The notes: generated by a model from the sequence alone, not told the origin. A stretch of 64,000 nucleotides of DNA from an uncultured Clostridia bacterium (GCA_947168885.1 CAMVNQ010000007.1:1-64000); one strand, 5' to 3'. Shown: positions 32,186 through 41,438, numbered from the stretch's first letter. Numbers and translations: made by a program.

Positions 32186-32342
32186 GGGCACCTCTAAAAA
32201 CCCATTTGAGAGAAAAAGAGCTACTTGCACCGATAGCTGCGTCAAGCCTCCTCACCGTGCGCCAGCACGCTTTCGGAGCCTCTCCTTGCTCTCGGCACAA
32301 TTATCTCATTTTCTCTTTTCAAAGCGGTTTTTAGAGGTGCCC
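32186..32342. mobile_element. MITE copy 1, 157 bp, intact terminal inverted repeats
   Basis: The ends GGGCACCTCTAAAAACC and GGTTTTTAGAGGTGCCC form a perfect 17-bp inverted repeat. TTTA flanks both sides (32182-32185, 32343-32346), a likely 4-bp target duplication. The interior includes CGTGC/GCACG hairpins and no ORF. A second copy lies at 49081-49238 with a nearly identical interior. A transposase would have to act in trans. Confidence 0.8.
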
Positions 32343-32441
32343 TTTAGTGATGAAGTACGGCGTTATCAATTCATTGATCGTGCCCGCAATACTCAGTTCA
32401 CTTTGTTCTGCGCTCATTTCTCTCACTTCCGTAAAAAACAC

Positions 32442-32470
32442 TTGACAAAACCGGCAAATGATGATATAAT
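32442..32470 (+). promoter_or_regulatory. sigma-A promoter of the Fur-family regulator
   Basis: TTGACA (32442-32447), 17-base spacer, TATAAT (32465-32470): a consensus promoter. Confidence 0.85.
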
Positions 32471-32481
32471 CATAAATTGAA

Positions 32482-32500
32482 TTTGATAATCATTTTCAAA
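32482..32500 (+). promoter_or_regulatory. Fur/Zur-type operator
   Basis: TTTGATAATCATTTTCAAA is a 19-bp imperfect palindrome (TTTGA-N9-TCAAA) close to the Fur box consensus. It starts 12 bases after the -10 box and 16 bases before the gene start, as expected for autoregulation. Confidence 0.7.
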
Positions 32501-32515
32501 TCTTTGGAGGGAGCT

Positions 32516-32920
32516 ATGGCGGTATATAAAACTATGCAGCGCAGAATGCTGCTTGATTTTCTTGAATCGCACAGCGGCGAGTCATTTACCGTGAAAGAGC
32601 TGGTAGCCGCAATAAACAGCGAGCATGACGATGCAGTGCCCTCCGAGAGTACGATATACCGGCTCATGCGTGAACTTGTCGATGACGGCACGGTGCGCAA
32701 GGACGTTGATGTCGAGAGCAGGGAAAACGTCTATCGCCTTTCCGTTGACGCGGACGCCGGCGTAAGTATGCGCTGCAAGGTCTGCGGGAGCGTGTATAAC
32801 GTTGACGGCGAGAGCGGCAGGCGCATAAAGGACGAGCTTTCCCGCTGCGGAGCAGCCCCGTCTGACGATAACATCGAACTTCTGATAAAATGCCGCAAAT
32901 GCGGAAAAAGCGAACAGTAA
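32516..32920 (+). CDS. Fur-family metalloregulator (Zur/Fur-like)
   Basis: 134 aa from ATG 32516, behind TTGGAGGGAGCT. The N-terminal winged helix shows SESTIYRLMRELVDDGTVRK. Two CxxC pairs (CKVCG and CRKCG) form the structural zinc site. The usual His-rich regulatory metal motif HHHxH is reduced. An operator-like palindrome precedes it. Two CobW-type GTPases, one with a His-rich metal-binding region, lie about 0.5 kb downstream, so a zinc-related role is more likely than iron, by inference. Confidence 0.78.
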   Translation: MAVYKTMQRRMLLDFLESHSGESFTVKELVAAINSEHDDAVPSESTIYRLMRELVDDGTVRKDVDVESRENVYRLSVDADAGVSMRCKVCGSVYNVDGESGRRIKDELSRCGAAPSDDNIELLIKCRKCGKSEQ

Positions 32921-33001
32921 ATGTTTGTGCAGCAATACCCGGATATGGTATTGTGATCGCAGCGATAACCGAAGATCACAGTAATTAAAGGAGAAACTGA
33001 A

Positions 33002-33319
33002 ATGGCTTCAGGCAAAGAATATCTGGATTATGTTCTTGAACAGTTATCCGGACTTGATGATATTTCGCACAGGGCGATGATGGGTGAATACATCATCTAC
33101 TATAAAGGAAAAGTTGTCGGCGGCATCTATGATGACCGGTTCCTCGTAAAGCCGACTAAGTCCGCTGCGGCGCTTATGCCGGATGCGCCGAAGGAGCTTC
33201 CGTATGAGGGAGCGAAAGAAATGCTTCTGGTCGATAATATCGACGATAAGGAGTTTTTATGCAGGCTGCTGAACGCAATGGTCGATGAATTGCCTGCGCC
33301 TAAGAAAAAGAAACGATAA
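33002..33319 (+). CDS. TfoX N-terminal domain protein
   Basis: 105 aa. YLDYVLEQLSGLDDISHRAM then MGEYIIYYKGKVVGGIYDDR followed by FLVKPTKSAA is the TfoX_N fold. In Proteobacteria TfoX controls competence; in Firmicutes the stand-alone N-terminal domain is of unknown function. AAAGGAGAAACTGAA precedes the ATG. The upstream gap has an inverted repeat, TGTGATC (32952) with GATCACA (32974), which may be an operator. Confidence 0.75.
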   Translation: MASGKEYLDYVLEQLSGLDDISHRAMMGEYIIYYKGKVVGGIYDDRFLVKPTKSAAALMPDAPKELPYEGAKEMLLVDNIDDKEFLCRLLNAMVDELPAPKKKKR

Positions 33320-33396
33320 TGGTGACTTAACGTCCGGTATGTGCCGCAGGCAGCGCCGTAATTATGCATTATACACTAAATATGTCGGAGGTATTT

Positions 33397-34347
33397 ATGG
33401 AAAATAAAACTATTCCCGTGTACCTGTTTCTCGGGTTTCTTGAAGCAGGCAAAACACAGTTCATTCAGAAGACGCTTGAGGACGAAAATTTCACCGCGGG
33501 TGACAAGATACTTCTCGTTGCGTGCGAGGAGGGAGTTGAGGAGTACGATGCCGCCGCGCTCAAAAAGGACGGCATAACACTCAGAATGATCGACGATCTT
33601 TCCGGCTTCAACAAGACTGAGCTTGCCAAAGCCGCAAAGGACTGCAAAGCAGACTGTGTGGTCATGGAATACAACGGTATGTGGAGCCTTAACGATTTGT
33701 TCATCAATCTTCCCGACGATTGGGCGGTATTTCAGGCGATATGTGTTGCGGACGCAAACACGATACTTATGTACAACACAAGTATGCGCCAGCTTGTTGC
33801 CGAGAAGCTGAGCACCTGCAATGTCGTTGTGTTCAACAGGTTCGGTGCGGGAAGCAGCAAGGAAGAGCTGCACAAGCTTGTAAGGGGACTCAGCAGGGGT
33901 GCGAACATCTACTATGAGACCGAAGACGGCGAGATGATACTCGACGACATTGAGGACCCGCTCCCGTTCGATCTGAACGCCGACATCGTGAAGATAGAGG
34001 ACCGTGATTTTGCTATCTGGTTCGCCGATATAATGGAGAATACCAAAAACTACAAGGGAAAGACGATCTGTGCAAAAATGCTTGTAACTAAGCAGCCGCG
34101 TTTCCCGAAAGGCGTTTTTGCTGTCGGAAGAAATATGATGACCTGCTGTGAAGCGGACGTTCAGTTCGTCTGGATAGCTGCGAACTACGACAAGAATTTC
34201 GTTCCCCGCGAAAAGCACTGGGCTATGGTAACAGCGAAGATAAGCGTAGGACATGACCGCTACCGCAACATCGACTATCCGATAATGGATATAGTTAGTC
34301 TCGAAGACGCGGAGCCGCCGGAGGAAGAGATCGCTTCGTTCTATTGA
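33397..34347 (+). CDS. CobW/P47K-family GTPase, divergent
   Basis: 316 aa from ATG 33397, behind TCGGAGG. The P-loop VYLFLGFLEAGKTQFIQKT is at residues 7-25. Unlike the next gene product it has no CxCC metal motif after switch I, and the segment CVVMEYNGMWSLNDLF replaces the usual LIEPSGVG. The nucleotide domain is thus kept but the metal-transfer part is altered. It is co-directional with the His-rich CobW gene, 32 bases apart, so the two are likely partners in metal allocation. Confidence 0.72.
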   Translation: MENKTIPVYLFLGFLEAGKTQFIQKTLEDENFTAGDKILLVACEEGVEEYDAAALKKDGITLRMIDDLSGFNKTELAKAAKDCKADCVVMEYNGMWSLNDLFINLPDDWAVFQAICVADANTILMYNTSMRQLVAEKLSTCNVVVFNRFGAGSSKEELHKLVRGLSRGANIYYETEDGEMILDDIEDPLPFDLNADIVKIEDRDFAIWFADIMENTKNYKGKTICAKMLVTKQPRFPKGVFAVGRNMMTCCEADVQFVWIAANYDKNFVPREKHWAMVTAKISVGHDRYRNIDYPIMDIVSLEDAEPPEEEIASFY

Positions 34348-34379
34348 TAAAAATTTTTCAGATAAAGGAGAAAACTAAA

Positions 34380-35561
34380 ATGACAAAAATAACTATTTTT
34401 TCGGGATTTCTCGGGGCAGGCAAAACTACCCTTATAAAGAAGCTCATAAACGAGGGCTACAAGGGCGAAAAGCTTATGCTGATCGAGAACGAGTTCGGTC
34501 AGATAGGCATTGACGGCGGGTTCCTTCAGGACGCGGGCGTTGAGATCACCGAGATGAATTCGGGCTGTATCTGCTGCAGCCTTGTCGGAGACTTCAGAAC
34601 GGCACTCGAAAAGGTGCTTGACGAATATCACCCCGACCGCATACTTATCGAGCCTTCCGGTGTCGGCAAGCTCAGTGACGTAATCCGTGCGGTGCAGGGC
34701 ATAAGCGCTCACGACGTATCTCTTGACGGCTTCACAACTGTTGTTGACGCGAAGAAGTACAAGATGTACATGAAAAACTTCGGAGAATTCTTCGATAACC
34801 AGATAACTTACGCAAGCTGTCTTATTTTAAGCCACACACAGGGACTTTCGCAGCAGAACCTTGACGACTGCGTAAAGAGCTTACGCGAAAAGAACCCTGC
34901 TGCTCCGATAGTGACGACAGACTGGGATCAGCTCACAGGCAAGCAGATCGTTGACGCAATGGTTCAGAAGGATACTCTTGACAACGAGCTTAAGGAACTT
35001 CTCGAAGAAGCCGAGCATCATCATCACGAGCATCATCACCATGACGATGATGATGAGCACGAGTGCTGTCACCACCACGACCACGACGATGACGATGAGC
35101 ACGAGTGCTGTCACCACCACCACGACCACGACGATGACGATGAGCATGAGTGCTGTCATCACCACCACGACCACGACGATGATGATGCGCATGAGCATGA
35201 GCATCATCACGATCATGGTCCGGACTGCACCTGCGGCTGTCACGATCATGACCACGATCATGAGCATCATCATCATCACCATGCGGACGATGTGTTCACG
35301 AGCTGGGGCAGGGAGACCGCGAGACCGTTCACTAAGGACGAGATCCTGCATGCCCTTGAAGCGCTCTCCGATGAAGAAAAGTACGGTATGATACTCCGCG
35401 CGAAGGGTATCGTAGCGGGCGGGAACGGCGAGTGGATACACTTCGATTATGTGCCCGGTATGCCCGACGTAAGAACGGGAAGCGCAGGAACTATCGGAAG
35501 GCTCTGCGTTATCGGCTCGAAGATAAACGAGGAAGCGATAGCGGCACTTTTCAATGCCTGA
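34380..35561 (+). CDS. His-rich CobW/ZNG-type zinc chaperone GTPase
   Basis: 393 aa from ATG 34380, with AAAGGAG upstream. P-loop FSGFLGAGKTTLIKKLI, metal motif SGCICCSLVG (CxCC) and IEPSGVGKLSDV are canonical for COG0523 metallochaperones. Residues about 210-305 are an extreme His/Asp/Cys region (EHECCHHHHDHDDDD units) encoded by tandem 42-45-bp repeats; it can buffer zinc or nickel. A CobW C-terminal domain follows (MILRAKGIVAGGNGEWIHFD). The protein likely delivers zinc to client enzymes using GTP. Confidence 0.85.
   Translation: MTKITIFSGFLGAGKTTLIKKLINEGYKGEKLMLIENEFGQIGIDGGFLQDAGVEITEMNSGCICCSLVGDFRTALEKVLDEYHPDRILIEPSGVGKLSDVIRAVQGISAHDVSLDGFTTVVDAKKYKMYMKNFGEFFDNQITYASCLILSHTQGLSQQNLDDCVKSLREKNPAAPIVTTDWDQLTGKQIVDAMVQKDTLDNELKELLEEAEHHHHEHHHHDDDDEHECCHHHDHDDDDEHECCHHHHDHDDDDEHECCHHHHDHDDDDAHEHEHHHDHGPDCTCGCHDHDHDHEHHHHHHADDVFTSWGRETARPFTKDEILHALEALSDEEKYGMILRAKGIVAGGNGEWIHFDYVPGMPDVRTGSAGTIGRLCVIGSKINEEAIAALFNA
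35043..35195 (+). repeat. tandem 42-45-bp repeats in the His-rich region
   Basis: Units start at 35043 (42 bp), 35085 (45 bp), 35130 (45 bp) and 35175 (partial), each beginning GACGATGA and encoding a DDDDEHECCHHHHDH-like block. In-frame size differences suggest slippage changes the number of metal ligands. Confidence 0.8.
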
Positions 35562-35576
35562 TATTACGGATATAAC

Positions 35577-35607
35577 AACCCCCTGTTTCGTACGGAAACA
35601 GGGGGTT
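35577..35607. terminator. bidirectional terminator
   Basis: AACCCCCTGTTTCG (35577-35590) pairs with CGGAAACAGGGGGTT (35593-35607), apart from one bulged G, between convergent genes. Confidence 0.85.
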
Positions 35608-35611
35608 TGGT

Positions 35612-37627
35612 TTATTGTCCGTTCCAGATTATGCTCATCATCGTTATATCGTCGAACGGGTCGATATTACCGGTGAAATCGTCGATCGATTTCTTCATGT
35701 CGCTGACGGTCGCCGCAGCATCGCTTTCAAGGTTGCGGTCAAGTATTTTTATCATACGTCCGGTGCCGAAACGATCGCCTGAAACGCTCTTGGCTTCGGT
35801 GACTCCGTCTGTGTAGAGAAAGAGACGTTCGCTCTTGTCGAGCCGGAAGCTGTCGTCGTCATAGACTGTGCTGTCGTCTGCCGCGAGCGGAGGGAGATTA
35901 TCCGTTTCATAAAGCTTGTAAGTCGCGTTCTCACGCATGATAGCAGGATATTCGTGACCGGCACTCGCAAAATTCAGCTCACCTGTCGATATGGTAAGAA
36001 TGCCTAACCATGCGGTAACGAAGAATCCGGTCTTGTTGTTCTTGCAGAGCATACGGTTTGACGCGGTAAGGATCTGCCCGGCGTTACCGCCCATCATCGC
36101 GGCGTTGCGTATGACGGACTTCGCCATTACCATGAAAAGCGCGGCAGGAATGCCCTTGCCGGAAACATCAGCCATGACGAGCGCGAGGTGGTCGTCGTCA
36201 ACAAAGAAGAAATCGTAAAAATCGCCGCCGACCTCCTTTGCCGGAGTCATTGACGCGTAAAGGCTTATGTCCTTTCTGGCGGGAAAATCGACAGGGAGAA
36301 TGTCGGACTGTATCTTTGTGGCGATGTCGAGCTCGGCTCGAAGTCTTTCCTTTTCCGCTGTCATTGAAGTGATGTTCCTGATATGTTCCTGGAGCGAATC
36401 CGCCATTTCGTTGATATGCTCGGCGAGTGCAGCGGTCTCGGTGCTCCCCTTTACGACTGCGCGGTGATCGAGGTTGCCGCCGCTCATTTCTTCGATGTCT
36501 TTTGTAAGATCGGTGAGCGGACTCGTTATTTTCTTTGAATTGTCAAGCACGAGTATTACCGCGGTCGTGAGTATGATAAGGAAGAACAATATAAATATCA
36601 GAATTGAGGAGAAGATGTTTTTACCGATAGTATTCGCAAGCTCCCTGACGCTTTCCTGAGGTACATTAACACACAGCAGCCAGCCGACGGTACCGATAGT
36701 GTCGAATGCGAAGCAGCGGTCTCCGCGGGCGATTATACCGCTGGTACTGCTGCCCATTTTGTCCTTGTCGCCGACCATGAGATTTATACCGAGTTCTTCC
36801 TGACTGCGGTTGTTCATATTCGGGTCAATAGAAATGATCTTTCCGTTGCTTCCCGATATGAAATACTTAGCGTCTTCTCCGAGTTGCATATCCATTACCT
36901 CGGAGTAAAGGTCGTTGATGAGTATGTCTATGCCGAGAACACCGCAGAACTCGCCGTTCTTGTCGTGTATGGGTCCGGCGCAGGTTATCACGAGACCTCG
37001 TCCGAAAAGATCCTCGTAAACGTCGGTGAAGCAGACCTCCTGCGTTTCCTCGGCGAGCTTGTACCATTCGGAATCAAAGAAATCGAATGTATGTATGTCA
37101 AGCGGCTTCTTGTCCGACTGATCGTCATAGGACAGTATGAATCCGTCTTTTACACCGAAGTATATCGACGAGAAAATGCCTTGGTTTACGATCATTAACG
37201 GTTCAAAATGGTCAGCGGCGTTCGCGAGTATTCCCGCTTCTTCCTTTACATCATCCCATTTCACGTTTTCGTTGGCGAGAACGGGCTGAATAACGAGCTT
37301 TCCGCCGTTTTTCGGGTCGGCGAAATTTACTTCGCGCGGTGAATAGTTGTCATAGTTTGCGAAAATCTCGTCAACGTAATGGATAAGCGAGGTGACAGTA
37401 TCCTTATACCACCTGAATTTCATATCCGCAACAGCGGTCTTTTTGTCCATCAGGGTTGAGAGATTGCTCATAGCCTGCTCGGTGAGCGCTTCTTCGGACT
37501 TGTTCTGTATGTCCTTCATGCTTATAACACCGAAAAGGCTTGTGATAATAAGCGACATTGTCACCGCAGAGATCACAAGGATAAGTATGGTATGCCGTAT
37601 CGGGCGGAGTTTTTGATTTTTGTTCAT
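35612..37627 (-). CDS. Cache-HAMP-SpoIIE (RsbU-type) phosphatase
   Basis: 671 aa. The N-terminal membrane helix (HTILILVISAVTMSLIITSL) is followed by an extracellular dCache sensor (about 40-335; DSEWYKLAEETQEVCFTDVY, GVLGIDILI), a second helix near 345-370 and a HAMP domain. The PP2C-like SpoIIE domain has AKEVGGDFYDFFFVDDDHLA, VMADVSGKGIPAALFM and LYTDGVTEAKS, including the metal-binding Asp residues. Such proteins dephosphorylate anti-sigma antagonists or similar targets on extracellular signals. No partner antagonist gene is adjacent. Promoter at 37765-37793. Confidence 0.85.
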   Translation of the reverse strand: MNKNQKLRPIRHTILILVISAVTMSLIITSLFGVISMKDIQNKSEEALTEQAMSNLSTLMDKKTAVADMKFRWYKDTVTSLIHYVDEIFANYDNYSPREVNFADPKNGGKLVIQPVLANENVKWDDVKEEAGILANAADHFEPLMIVNQGIFSSIYFGVKDGFILSYDDQSDKKPLDIHTFDFFDSEWYKLAEETQEVCFTDVYEDLFGRGLVITCAGPIHDKNGEFCGVLGIDILINDLYSEVMDMQLGEDAKYFISGSNGKIISIDPNMNNRSQEELGINLMVGDKDKMGSSTSGIIARGDRCFAFDTIGTVGWLLCVNVPQESVRELANTIGKNIFSSILIFILFFLIILTTAVILVLDNSKKITSPLTDLTKDIEEMSGGNLDHRAVVKGSTETAALAEHINEMADSLQEHIRNITSMTAEKERLRAELDIATKIQSDILPVDFPARKDISLYASMTPAKEVGGDFYDFFFVDDDHLALVMADVSGKGIPAALFMVMAKSVIRNAAMMGGNAGQILTASNRMLCKNNKTGFFVTAWLGILTISTGELNFASAGHEYPAIMRENATYKLYETDNLPPLAADDSTVYDDDSFRLDKSERLFLYTDGVTEAKSVSGDRFGTGRMIKILDRNLESDAAATVSDMKKSIDDFTGNIDPFDDITMMSIIWNGQ

Positions 37628-37764
37628 AATACCGCTCCTTTCGCAGCGATGAAAACGTTTACAATGCTTGTTATAGCTTTATGGTATTAAAGTGTATTAC
37701 TAAGCTGAACATTTTCTGTCATATCTCCGAGGCAGAGATATAAAACAGCATTGTATCAAATTCT

Positions 37765-37793
37765 ATTATAATATAGATTTCAATGATTGTCAA
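37765..37793 (-). promoter_or_regulatory. sigma-A promoter of the SpoIIE-type gene
   Basis: On the minus strand TTGACA (37793-37788), 17-base spacer, TATAAT (37770-37765). The 37628-38076 gap holds this and the divergent promoter at 37966-37994; nothing else is recognised. Confidence 0.8.
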
Positions 37794-37965
37794 GCAATGA
37801 AAACGAAATATAGCATCTGCGGCGGCTCGTTAGTGTAAATTTTTGGTAAACCTGAGCTGAGATCATTACACGGCAGAAGCCACAGTAACCGATAATTCTC
37901 ATATTGTAAGGATCTATACAGTATATCGCATATATATTGTATTTTGCGCAAAACGGAAAAATTAC

Positions 37966-37994
37966 TTGAAATTTTGCCGGAAATATGGTATAAC
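37966..37994 (+). promoter_or_regulatory. sigma-A-like promoter of the Cache-GGDEF gene
   Basis: TTGAAA (37966-37971), 17-base spacer, TATAAC (37989-37994). Confidence 0.65.
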
Positions 37995-38076
37995 TAATTA
38001 TAAGAAACCTTTATTTTGGTGATGACGGAATTAAGCTGCGTAAACCGTTACCTGCAAGACGAAGGAGAACAGATAT

Positions 38077-39537
38077 ATGAAAGAAGAAAAGAAGAACGGT
38101 CTCACCGTGAAACAGAATATGACGATGACTCTGCTCATAACTTTATTCTTTGTGGGTATCGTCATTGCGTATTATCTTTCACTTTATTCCGAGACACGGG
38201 AAAACATAATAAAAAGCGGCGAACTTAACGCCATAAATTCTGCGGAAAACATAGACAAGTATCTTGCGACCGGTGTCGATGTCATAAAGATCACCGGATA
38301 CAATCTCGACAATATGATACTTGAAAGCCGCTCGCAAAAGGAGATCCTCGACTTCCTTGTCGATCAGTCGGCCGCTATCACCGCCATTCTTTCCGGAAAT
38401 ACGACCGGGATCTACGGCTATATAAACGGCGTGTATCTCGACGGAGCAGGGTGGGAGCCGGAAGAGGGCTACGTTCCGACCGAAAGACCGTGGTATATTG
38501 AAGCGCGCGCGGGAAGCGGAAGAATCGTTGTTGTCGATCCTTATCTCGATGCACAGACGGGTACGGTAATGATAACTCTCGCCAAGACGCTCTGTGACGC
38601 GAAAAGTGTCGTTGCTGCCGATATATCGCTTGCAGCACTTCAGAACATGACAGAGGACATGACTGTACACGGCAAATCGGATATTGAGTTTATACTCGAT
38701 CACAATTCTCATGTCATAGCGCATTCGGACAAAAGCGAGATAGGGAAGAACTACGGCGAGGAGACGGGAACTCTTGGCAAGGCTATCTACGAGATGCTGA
38801 AAATCTCGGATAACAGCTGGTTCTCGCTAAACTACGAAAATACGGAATACATAGTTTACAAGAAGTATATAGAAAATGACTGGATATGTCTTTCGGTCAT
38901 AGATGCAACTTCGATATTCGACCGGCTTAAGCTTCCGCTCATGTTCACGATATGTGCGGCTTTGCTCATAACCGCGATAATGCTGATGATAATGGTGCGG
39001 TCAAACAAAAAGGACGCGCTTGCGGAAGAAATGAAAGAGCTTGCCGATCTTCAGACTAAGTACGCATACTTCGATGAGATGACCGGACTTAAAAACCGCC
39101 GCGCTTACTCTGAGCTTGTGGAGCGCTTTTCAAAGGAGCCGGTCGATGATATATGCGTTGTTGTTGTCGATGTTAACGGTCTGAAGAAGGTAAATGACAC
39201 AAAAGGTCATGAGGCGGGGGATGAGCTCATAATCGCTGTTTCCGAGTGCATACGTGCGTCGTTCGGAAATACGGATAACATATTCCGTACCGGCGGCGAC
39301 GAGTTCTGCATAATTATGACCAATATGACGTATGACCCCGATGACTGTGTCAGAAAGCTTGAGGAGTCCACCGCCGCGTGGAACGGCCGGTATATCAGCG
39401 GGATCTCTGTTTCCTGCGGTATAAGCTATGGAAATGATCATATAGACATCTACGCGGTCATAAAGGAAGCCGACATAAGAATGTATGACCACAAGCGAAG
39501 TTACTATTCGGCGATCGGACATGACAGACGAAAATAA
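38077..39537 (+). CDS. Cache-GGDEF diguanylate cyclase
   Basis: 486 aa. A membrane helix at 20-38 is followed by an extracellular dCache domain (about 40-285) with RPWYIEARAGSGRIVVVDPY and LDAQTGTVMITLAKTL, which are ligand-pocket motifs of Cache sensors. After a second helix (about 288-308) comes the GGDEF domain with DVNGLKKVNDTKGHEAGD and active motif FRTGGDEF. It should make cyclic di-GMP in response to a small extracellular ligand. Its sensor resembles that of the protein at 46312, so the two may share a ligand. Confidence 0.88.
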   Translation: MKEEKKNGLTVKQNMTMTLLITLFFVGIVIAYYLSLYSETRENIIKSGELNAINSAENIDKYLATGVDVIKITGYNLDNMILESRSQKEILDFLVDQSAAITAILSGNTTGIYGYINGVYLDGAGWEPEEGYVPTERPWYIEARAGSGRIVVVDPYLDAQTGTVMITLAKTLCDAKSVVAADISLAALQNMTEDMTVHGKSDIEFILDHNSHVIAHSDKSEIGKNYGEETGTLGKAIYEMLKISDNSWFSLNYENTEYIVYKKYIENDWICLSVIDATSIFDRLKLPLMFTICAALLITAIMLMIMVRSNKKDALAEEMKELADLQTKYAYFDEMTGLKNRRAYSELVERFSKEPVDDICVVVVDVNGLKKVNDTKGHEAGDELIIAVSECIRASFGNTDNIFRTGGDEFCIIMTNMTYDPDDCVRKLEESTAAWNGRYISGISVSCGISYGNDHIDIYAVIKEADIRMYDHKRSYYSAIGHDRRK

Positions 39538-39547
39538 GAATTAAAAT

Positions 39548-39581
39548 GACCCCGATAATTCCACACGGAAATGTCGGGGTC
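39548..39581. terminator. bidirectional terminator
   Basis: GACCCCGA (39548-39555) pairs with TCGGGGTC (39574-39581) between convergent genes. Confidence 0.75.
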
Positions 39582-39586
39582 TTAGT

Positions 39587-40129
39587 TTATTCCTCCATTT
39601 GTTTCGAGAAATACATTGCGGCAGCCTTGACAAGTGCGGTCTGCTCGGGAGTGGCATATTCCGTACCGTTTCCCGAGAGCATAACGACAGCACCGCTTAC
39701 ATCGCCCTGTGAGACGATCGGCGCGCAGGCTACCGCATATTTGTCAACGCCCTCGATAGGGTTGATGCGCTTGTCCTCAAGCGACGCGTAAACAACAGGC
39801 TTCCTGCTTTCGATGACGTCTTCAAGTGAACTCGACACCCGGCGTTCAAGAACCTCTTTCTTCTGCATTCCCGAAACGGCTATAACGTGGTCGCGGTCGC
39901 ATATTGCCGCCGGACAGCCGCCTATCTTCGCAAGTACCTCGGCGTACTGGTTTGCGAGGTCAGAGATGTCTCCGACAGGCGAGTATTTCTTGAAGATGAC
40001 TTCGCCCTCAGAGTTCGTGAATATCTCAAGCGGGTCGCCTTCTCTTATCCTCATAGTCCTTCTTATCTCCTTGGGTATGACCACCCTGCCGAGGTCGTCA
40101 ATGCGTCTGACTATTCCCGTAGCTTTCAT
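39587..40129 (-). CDS. spoVT: stage V sporulation protein T (AbrB-type regulator)
   Basis: 180 aa from ATG 40129, behind AAAGGGAT. The N-terminal AbrB swapped-hairpin domain is nearly canonical: MKATGIVRRIDDLGRVVIPK followed by EIRRTMRIREGDPLEIF. The C-terminal GAF-like domain covers about 55-180 (VSQGDVSGAVVMLSGNGTEY). Length matches SpoVT of Bacillus (178 aa). It regulates late forespore genes in spore formers and so supports a sporulating-lineage Firmicute. Confidence 0.9.
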   Translation of the reverse strand: MKATGIVRRIDDLGRVVIPKEIRRTMRIREGDPLEIFTNSEGEVIFKKYSPVGDISDLANQYAEVLAKIGGCPAAICDRDHVIAVSGMQKKEVLERRVSSSLEDVIESRKPVVYASLEDKRINPIEGVDKYAVACAPIVSQGDVSGAVVMLSGNGTEYATPEQTALVKAAAMYFSKQMEE

Positions 40130-40298
40130 ATATAATATCCCTTTCAATGCAAAAATTACGGAAGCTTTTCGCTTCTTTAGCAATATTATCTGCGCGGACA
40201 GGAATTTTATACTGGACAAAGGGTCATATTTTTGAAACAAACTGAACGCGTCACAGATGCCCCGATGTTTTCTTTCAGCAACACGTGCTGTTACGGTT

Positions 40299-41297
40299 TC
40301 AACCAATGCATTCCACGAGCGGTATTACGTTATTTTCGATGAAATCGACACGGTCAAATATCCGTGGCTTGAATGTGCCGGTGATACCGACGGAAATGTT
40401 CTTTTCCGGATCGGCGTATATTACATTTCCGCTGTCGCCTATCGCGGCAAATGCGGGTCTGTCCTTATCGGGTCTGTACCAGAGATAACCGTAGTACATA
40501 TCGCCGAACATCTTTCCGAGCTTTGCTTTCGGAGCAGTCATCTGATCTATCCAGTCTTCCAGCAGTATGCGCTTTCCGCCATAAATCCCGCCGTTGAGCA
40601 GCAGCACGCCGATCTTTGCCATATCTTCGGCAGAAAGAGTAAGACCCCAGCCCGCTGTAACAACGTCTTTGGGGTCGCTGTACCATTCGTTTTTGTGCGG
40701 TTTCTTGCTCATAAGGAATTCAAACTGGTCCTCTTTTGAGCTGTCGCCGTGTATGACGTGTGCGGGTATTCCGAGCAGTGAAAAAAGATATTCGTTTGCA
40801 AAGTCTATGCATTTCATTCCCGTTGCGTTTTCGATCACACCTGCGAGTATCTGTATGCCGAGCGTCGCATATCTGAACTCGCCTGTGATGCCGGCTCTTC
40901 CGCCGAGAAGGTCGAGTGCCGCTTTTGTCCAGTCGTCGGAAGTGCAGACCTTTTTCCAGGGCTCGCTTCTGTATTTGTATGGCGCTGTCATCGTAAGAAG
41001 ATGTTCCAGCGTTACATCATATATTGTCTTTTCACCGCGCTTTACGGTGTAATCGGGAAAGAACTGAAGCACTTTCTGATCCGTGCTATTTATATACCCT
41101 TTGTAAAAGGCTATACCGGTGAGAAGCGCCATAATGCCCTTTGTGACCGACATTACATGAACGGCACTGTCGGTGCTGAACCCGCGCCAGGAGTCGTTAT
41201 ATACCACTTTGCCGTTTTTTGCCGCGCAGATCTGACAGATGTTGCTCTCGTTTCCGGTGCTCTCTGACACAAGTCTGTGAAGTTCATCATTCGTCAT
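40299..41297 (-). CDS. serine hydrolase of the beta-lactamase/class C PBP family
   Basis: 332 aa from ATG 41297, behind CGGAGGAG. The SxxK motif is in VMSVTKGIMALL (Ser nucleophile). The second motif region lies around GEFRYATLGIQILAGVIENA, with a Tyr-Ala-Thr in place of the usual YxN. No signal peptide, so it acts in the cytoplasm. Members include esterases and peptidases; the substrate is unknown. Confidence 0.78.
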   Translation of the reverse strand: MTNDELHRLVSESTGNESNICQICAAKNGKVVYNDSWRGFSTDSAVHVMSVTKGIMALLTGIAFYKGYINSTDQKVLQFFPDYTVKRGEKTIYDVTLEHLLTMTAPYKYRSEPWKKVCTSDDWTKAALDLLGGRAGITGEFRYATLGIQILAGVIENATGMKCIDFANEYLFSLLGIPAHVIHGDSSKEDQFEFLMSKKPHKNEWYSDPKDVVTAGWGLTLSAEDMAKIGVLLLNGGIYGGKRILLEDWIDQMTAPKAKLGKMFGDMYYGYLWYRPDKDRPAFAAIGDSGNVIYADPEKNISVGITGTFKPRIFDRVDFIENNVIPLVECIG

Positions 41298-41438
41298 AGT
41301 ATCTCCTCCGTTTATCCGTTGTTGTTGAACGATACATAGAATAATATCACAAAAAATTTTTAATGTCAATCATTAATGAAACAATATCATACAATATCAC
41401 AGGATTGCGCGCCCGGACGTTGAAATCGGTAAAAATTC

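Noticed and set aside
32186-32342. Copy 1 of the repeat as a simple terminator or operator
   Set aside because: A near-identical 158-bp copy at 49081 with terminal inverted repeats and flanking duplications shows that it is a mobile repeat.
35043-35195. CRISPR-like periodicity
   Set aside because: The periodic signal is an in-frame His/Asp/Cys coding repeat with no unique spacers.
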